Below are positions 10,821 through 26,795 of a stretch of DNA of 26,795 nt, piece after piece; the stretch's first letter is position 1; each line of letters opens with the position of its first letter. The notes under the pieces are model-generated. The model searched no databases. It saw only the letters and a list, made by a program, of their open reading frames with translations, and was not told where the DNA came from. The DNA is taken from positions 90,711 through 117,505 of the forward strand of contig JAQGDQ010000657.1 of the NCBI GenBank assembly GCA_030141605.1. The letters run 5' to 3'. Made by a program: the position numbers and the translations under genes. The DNA comes from Tubiluchus corallicola (Eukaryota > Priapulida > Priapulimorpha > Priapulimorphida > Tubiluchidae).

Positions 10821-11250
10821 TAACAATCATTTAACTGTAGATTGTTACCATATTTTAACAATGATATATCTGTAGATTGTTACTATCTTTTAACAATCAT
10901 TTAACTGTAGATTGTTACCATCTTTTAACAATGATATATCTGTAGATTGTTACTATCTTTTAACAATCATTTAACTGTAGATTGTTACCATCTTTTAACA
11001 ATAATTTAACTGTAGATTGTTACCATCTTTTAACAATCATTTAACTGTAGATTGTTACCATCTTTTAACAATCATTTAACTGTAGATTGTTACCATCTTT
11101 TAACAATGATTTAACTGTAGATTGTTAGCATCTTTTAACAATCATTTGCCTGTAGATTGTTACCATCTGTTAACAATCGTTTAACTGTAGATTGTTACCA
11201 TCTTTTAACAATGATTTAACTGTAGATTGCTACCATCTTTTAACAATCAT
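10821..11250. repeat. 35-bp tandem array of self-complementary units, 12 copies plus a partial
   Basis: Units start at 10821 and recur every 35 bp to 11241. Each contains TAACAATC, an 11-base spacer (ATTTAACTGTA) and GATTGTTA, an 8-bp inverted repeat able to form a hairpin. Variant units have TAACAATG, which leaves 7 pairs. It lies about 0.55-0.98 kb upstream of the Hey start codon. Confidence 0.95.
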
Positions 11251-12350
11251 ATTTCTTAATACTTGTCCGTAAAATAGTTTTCAATGCGATAACTATCTTG
11301 AATGGTAAATTTGTATTTTTGTAGACAACGCCTGCATTGTGTGCGTACTTACCGAATAAAATTTAATATGACAAGTATAAAAGTTATTCTATTATTTTAT
11401 ATAGTTATCTTAGATTAGATTTTGCGTATCTCGTAAACGTTTTACGTATTTTAATATTTTTATTAGAATGATATAATCTAATCTAATGATTAGCAAAATT
11501 GGAAAAATTAGCCTGTCCAGCGTACATAACGTTTTTAGTTTATCGCTGAAGTTTATTTAATGACATAACTAGCTTGACGTAAATGATATTAAAATTCTCA
11601 ACTGGTACTACTTAATTTACGCAAGTTTTACAGTTCTAAAACTGCTTGATACTCGCTATCGATTGGACAAGACAGCTCAAAAGAAAACTTCAGTTTCATC
11701 ATAATTATTATCATTGAAATTTCAGAAAAAAATTGTCGAAATGGAAAATGCAAACTGAAGACGAAAGTCGTGTTGAAAGTTTTTCTTTATTTTTCATTTC
11801 AAACAACATTAATGGCAGACATTTTCCTAGTTTCATTAATTCTTATTTAAGCAGTCGAATTCTTGTTTTATCCATAAAAAACCACATCTATACAGCAAGT
11901 GAAGCTTTTAGTAATCTCTATATGCAAAACACAACAGCATTTAAAAGCTATACTTACTTTTTTAATCTTTTAGGGTAAGTAGACCTAAGTTACAAAAATA
12001 TCAATCTTGCTAAACAGGTTTTTTATTTATCGGTACAATACATTCAAAGCAAGAAGGTAGTTCAAGCTAACTACTCAAAATTTCCCTTGCGTTTTTATTA
12101 TAATTATAAGACTCAAGATTTGACAATGTTTCCTTGGTGATGTTACCTCTGTTGCCAAAAATGGCTTACTTTACCTTTTTGTAATATACACGTGCAAAAA
12201 CATCATGCAAACAATTCAAAGAAACATATAGTACTAGACATGATTTTCTGTTTGCAACCTGAACTAGTGAACCGCGAACCTATGTCATCAGTTTCTGTTT
12301 GTGTTTTTTCTTGTTTATCTGTCGAAGTTTTTTTCTACTTTTTTGTTCAT

Positions 12351-12380
12351 CTGAAGAAGAACTACTGAGGTAGTTGAAAC
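12351..12380 (+). other. CTGAAGA-hairpin-GAAAC motif
   Basis: CTGAAGA, then a perfect 6-bp hairpin (AACTAC, loop TGAG, GTAGTT), then GAAAC. It is flanked by near-identical pyrimidine-rich strings (TTTCTACTTTTTTGTT and TTTCTATTTTTTTGTT). It resembles the hammerhead-like motif of Penelope-type retroelements, but stem II is offset by two bases and no stems I or III are evident. Confidence 0.3.
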
Positions 12381-13068
12381 ATTGTGTCTTTTCTATTTTT
12401 TTGTTAATCAGTTAGGGAGATCTTTTACTCCCAGAAAACCTTAGTCATTAATCAGTTTAAAAAACTTTCCTGCAAGCCGAGGCAATAATCTTGCTAATTG
12501 CTTTTACATTTGTTATCGTCGTACTGACACTATTGTGTAATGTGTTTGCTCAGTCTGTTGACTGATCCCAGCCTCCCATTCAATATCTGCATCTCATCTA
12601 AACACATGAGCAAAACACCGCGGTGACTAACAAGGAAAAAAGATCTGTTGTTATGTGCCTAACTATTGGCCTGTAACTGGTGTGTATGTACGAAATATCA
12701 AACTCTTAGTTACCAAGTTAATGTTATTATGATGCTATGATTATCATCATTACAACCAAAAGGTTGAATTACAGTACTGCATAAAATTACAAAACATAAA
12801 ACAAAATTTTTAAAAGAATAAACAAGGTAAAACATACAGCGACAAGCACAATTACACTGCTACAAGATACATGAATAAAATAAGTTAAAATGAATCAAAA
12901 CTAAAGATTACAAATTTAATAAACCATATGAGATAAAACTATTTCTTGAATCTCTCTCTTTTGCATCTAGGTAAGGGGTATTTCAGATAGTGGCGAGTAT
13001 CTATGAATATGGGCATCTGGCAATAGAGTGTGGATTTTATTATTGGGATTTTGGATTGAAAAGAACAA

Positions 13069-13191
13069 CTTTTGCAAGAATTTTCACGATGGCTAAATAA
13101 ATCACGAATATTAGAAAAAATAGAGCATTTGCAAAGTTTAATTTTGACCAATCTTCAATATTTATTTAATCGTCGCGAAAATTCTTGCAAA
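13069..13191. repeat. Imperfect inverted repeat with 44-bp arms
   Basis: The left arm TTTGCAAGAATTTTCACGAT and its continuation are about 80% identical to the reverse complement of 13148-13191. There is no coding capacity. It is probably a small fold-back element. Confidence 0.6.
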
Positions 13192-14159
13192 TAGCACGAA
13201 CTAAAAATTTAACTAACTTGAATTGGACAGTTTTCTACATGTAAGTCTGTGTAAGTCCTTGAAGTTTACGATTTTTGGTTAAATCAAATCTGAAGTTAAA
13301 TTCATAAATAGGAAAAAGAAGCGCAAAGATGCTTTTTTAATTTATTTAGTTCAATAATAATAATAATAACAATGAATCCATTGGGAAATGCAAATACAAT
13401 ATCTAGAAACACTGAGAAAAAAGACAATAATAATGATTATATTTTGATATCATAGCATGCATATAATAAATGACAAGAACCAGAAGTAAAACTTGTTAGG
13501 TGGTTGCACCATCGTAAACACGTCCAAATAATAATTGAGAAAAAGAACAAACAAACGAAGATTTTAGGCAATTTTTAAAAAAAAGTTGTGCAAAGCAAAA
13601 ATAGAAGTGATGGATAAAAGAATGTTAAAAAGGATAGAAAGGATATATATATGTATTCTGTATTTAATTCATTGTTTTAGCATAAAAAATCTCACTACTC
13701 GTTATATATATTCTATTCTCTGTTAAAACAATAATATACTGCTATTATTATTCTTTAATATATAATATATTTAATAAGACTATAACATAATCTATACGAA
13801 CAATTTATACCGGTGGACATTAATGATAATTTGAATATGAGGTTAAGGCGTTTATATTAACTGTAATCTTTCTTATTCAGAGAGAGAGTTTGTCATCAGT
13901 AATTTCCCATATCTGTTCACAATGTAGTCATTCAAATATGATGTAAAATAAATCACATTAAACATTAACGCTTCCAATTACACGTACAATTCGTGTGCAT
14001 TATTGTGTGACCAGAGAAACCGGATCCAAAATTGGGGAGAGCAAAACTGTATCATATAATCTGCGTTTCCATTTTCGCTGATAGAGCATTCTGCATTATT
14101 TGCGGATTTTAATCAAAGTTTTATACCTTAATAATAAGCAGGATTAAAAAATTTCAAAT

Positions 14160-14460
14160 TAGGGTAATGGCAAGGCTGCGTAGCGTGGGTGACGCAACGC
14201 ATGTATACGCCCCCCGCATTGAGCGGCCTATGATGGGAATGACGCGCGGCGCACACGCGCAGAACGTGGGAAATAACTCGGTTTGAGATTGGCCAGCCAA
14301 TAGACGCGTTTTATCCTCTTTCAGGGTAGCGTGCTTGCCCTGTAGCTGACCATTCTTCCGTCGTGTGAACATTTCCTGCAAAGCTAGCGTCTGCTCATCT
14401 GGCACTCGACAGGTGTGTGCGCTTGGACTATAAAGTGCTCAGGTAAAGCAAATAAAAAAC
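14160..14460. promoter_or_regulatory. GC-rich island with two perfect Su(H)/CSL sites: candidate Notch-responsive enhancer
   Basis: About 300 bp of CpG-rich sequence in the AT-rich intergenic region. It has CGTGGGAA (14265-14272) and CGTGTGAA (14362-14369), both perfect YGTGDGAA matches in the same orientation 89 bp apart. An inverted CCAAT pair (ATTGGCCAGCCAAT, about 14286-14301), a CAGGTG E-box near 14410 and TATAAAG near 14430 are also present. It lies about 4 kb upstream of the Hey start and 1.2 kb upstream of the transglutaminase start, so its target gene is open. The 83-codon minus-strand open frame over it has no recognisable domain. Confidence 0.4.
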
Positions 14461-14686
14461 TGATTGTTTTTTACCAAACAAATTATTGCTTAGCCTTGTA
14501 TGTGAACAAACATAAGATATTTATTAGTGTCAAAAATACATACAATACAAGAAAAAAACAAGACATACACACAATCCAATTTTGAAATGTAATGCACCAT
14601 ATACAAACAAAACAATTATTAATAAAACAAATATGGTTAAATCTTCCCTTTAGTTATATTAGTTATTTAAATGAAAAGTTTAATGA

Positions 14687-14878
14687 TTAGTTTTTAAAAT
14701 AAGTTATCATTCATCAGGCCTCATTTTCAATGATATGATCACTACATAGTATATTGTTCATCATGTCTTAAAAAACACTTTTTCAAGCGTTTTTAAGATA
14801 TGATGAACAGTATACTATGTAGTGATCATATCATTGAAAATGAGGCCTAATAAATGATAATTTATTTTAAATACTAAA
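14687..14878. repeat. Near-perfect 190-bp palindrome
   Basis: Two arms of about 89 bp differ at roughly 7 positions around a short spacer (ACTTTTTCAAGC region). The inner 36 bases of GGCCTCATTTTCAATGATAT and its continuation are identical in both arms. It is a long-hairpin MITE-like element, with no clear target duplication. Confidence 0.85.
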
Positions 14879-15021
14879 AATTTCATTTAAAATTAACCCG
14901 ATGAGGTTTGGGAAAAGTTTATAAGATAAGAATACTTAGTTCAGAGACGATGTTGCAAACTCACAGTTAATTATATTTTGAAACTAAACTGAAAACAGTA
15001 ACTGTGAGAAGTTCGAACATA

Positions 15022-15076
15022 GCTGAATTTGAACCAGGAACTTTCTGCTTAGAAGTTACGCTACTATACCAAGACG
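15022..15076 (-). mobile_element. tRNA-like SINE remnant, minus strand
   Basis: The minus strand reads TGGTATAGTAGCG (A box) and GGTTCAAATTC (B box) about 35 bp apart. The remainder of a tRNA cloverleaf is not convincing. Confidence 0.4.
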
Positions 15077-15369
15077 TTTCGATAATAGCGTTTACATAAT
15101 TAAAATTTTCAAATTTGACTGTTTTGTGGATTAAAAGTATTCTTTCATCCAGAAGTAGGAATTTTCATAACACATTATAGAAGAAAAAACCAATTAAGAT
15201 ATTTATTAAACTGTTAGATTTTAAACTATGCAGTCTCTATTTATTACACGATTACACAATAATTAGTCCATAAAGACATACAGTAAACGTTGCAGCAGTA
15301 ACTCTTAAATAGCATGATTTCAACATCATCTGAACACATAGGAAATGTTCTTATTATACAGATAATACG

Positions 15370-15377
15370 TATATAAA
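15370..15377 (+). promoter_or_regulatory. Candidate TATA box of transglutaminase
   Basis: TATATAAA followed by AAG, 318 bp upstream of the ATG. A start site near 15400 would give a leader of about 290 nt with two small upstream ORFs (15578-15595 and 15601-15627). TATA-like strings are common in this AT-rich DNA. Confidence 0.3.
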
Positions 15378-15694
15378 AAGGCTAGTCTGGTTTTGAATAT
15401 CACAGTTTCGATTAGTGCAATTTTGTGCTACTTAGTAACGTATTATGTGTTTCATGTACTATACCGTATTATATGATTTATGCTGCGTTGTTGACAATCT
15501 ATCTACCATAAACGCTAACACCAGCACTCCTTGACAACGCACGTGGAAAAACGTTGCCACTTGCCAGCCGTGACATCATGTCTTTGTTGAAGTGAAGTGA
15601 ATGACTATCATCATCATCGTCAGCTGATCCACCAAGACGAGCTGAGATTTGAGTTTACGACTGTTGTGCTAAGGGTTACCCAAGTTTTGCTAAC

Positions 15695-26446
<10,752 letters not shown>

Positions 26447-26795
26447 GTGAGGTTTAAAGGAAGGATCAAGTCACTTTGCATGTTTATTTTAATGTTATCT
26501 GACGTACATTTCATTTGCGATTCTGAATTTAAAGTACAGCACTACAATAATAAATTAACACGTGCTGCCACCTGGCCTTGGTCAGTGCTGCTCAGTCACT
26601 TGTACCTGCTGGGCTTCCCATATAATGGTAGTGTTGATTGCTGGTGTGTTGTTCTAGCCAATCAGGTAAGCTCAGTGGGTGCATGTGACTCGGGTAGCTC
26701 TGGCAAGGCCAGCTGGGGTTTTTTCTTTTTAAGCATCGCTGTTGAATGGTCAGCATGTGGCAACTTTCCTGTAAATAATAGAAACAAAGTCTTTC
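26447..26795 (+). other. Start of transglutaminase intron 8
   Basis: Follows the exon 8 donor. No conserved sequence expected after the active site is found before the window ends. Confidence 0.7.

Larger units (their letters stand above)
11255..14159. other. Intergenic, no gene seen
   Basis: AT-rich sequence between Hey and transglutaminase. Short open frames (11733-11978 plus, 12939-13151 minus) have no recognised domain, and the latter overlaps the inverted repeat at 13069-13191. Confidence 0.6.

Noticed and set aside
10821-11250. CRISPR-like regular repeats
   Set aside because: Units are contiguous with no unique spacers, and the context is animal genomic DNA.
14154-14405. 83-codon minus-strand open frame
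   Set aside because: It coincides with the GC-rich island. No domain and no splice partner could be recognised.

Overview
This is animal nuclear DNA: AT-rich, with intron-split genes, GT/AG splice sites, SINE and LINE debris, many microsatellites and several tandem arrays. The two recognisable genes are a Hey-type bHLH-Orange repressor and a transglutaminase that resembles arthropod hemocyte/annulin enzymes. I read the source as an invertebrate, probably an arthropod. The species cannot be fixed from the sequence.

Layout. 1-5600 has no gene that I can support. It holds a 13-copy 57-bp tandem array (457-1197), a tRNA-derived SINE with a compound microsatellite tail (about 1438-1800), and copy 1 of a TTAA-flanked dispersed repeat (2637-3365). 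5630-10275 is the Hey gene on the minus strand, with four coding exons (10275-10217, 9678-9618, 8842-8686, 7590-7004) that join in frame to 287 residues. It has a bHLH, an Orange domain and a C-terminal YRPW motif. The probable 3' UTR runs to an AATAAA at 5657-5652. Copy 2 of the dispersed repeat (6311-6790) lies inside that UTR, and a fold-back tRNA-derived element (7700-7990) lies in intron 3.

10276-15694 is the divergent intergenic region. It contains the GC-rich Hey proximal promoter, a 35-bp tandem array in which each unit can form a hairpin (10821-11250), a second GC-rich island with two perfect Su(H)/CSL sites (14160-14460) and a long near-perfect palindrome (14687-14878). From 15695 to the window end is the 5' part of a transglutaminase gene on the plus strand. 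Its eight coding exons (15695-15755, 16584-16676, 16953-17104, 18012-18302, 19567-19636, 20839-20957, 24925-25035, 26254-26446) join in frame to 363 residues and reach the catalytic YGQCWVF motif. The gene continues past the window. Its introns carry a possible piggyBac-like remnant, complementary (GA)n and (CT)n tracts on either side of exon 3, two decayed LINE reverse-transcriptase fragments, copy 3 of the dispersed repeat and a 2.9-kb 43-bp minisatellite.

How they fit together. Hey is a Notch-pathway effector, and perfect Su(H) sites lie both in its proximal promoter and in an island about 4 kb upstream. Transglutaminase is an unrelated crosslinking enzyme that happens to be the divergent neighbour. 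No operon-like or defence-type system is visible. The items most worth testing are the complementary tracts around transglutaminase exon 3, the Notch-site islands, the hairpin array and the minisatellite. All long open frames in the tandem arrays and simple repeats are by-products of the repeats.
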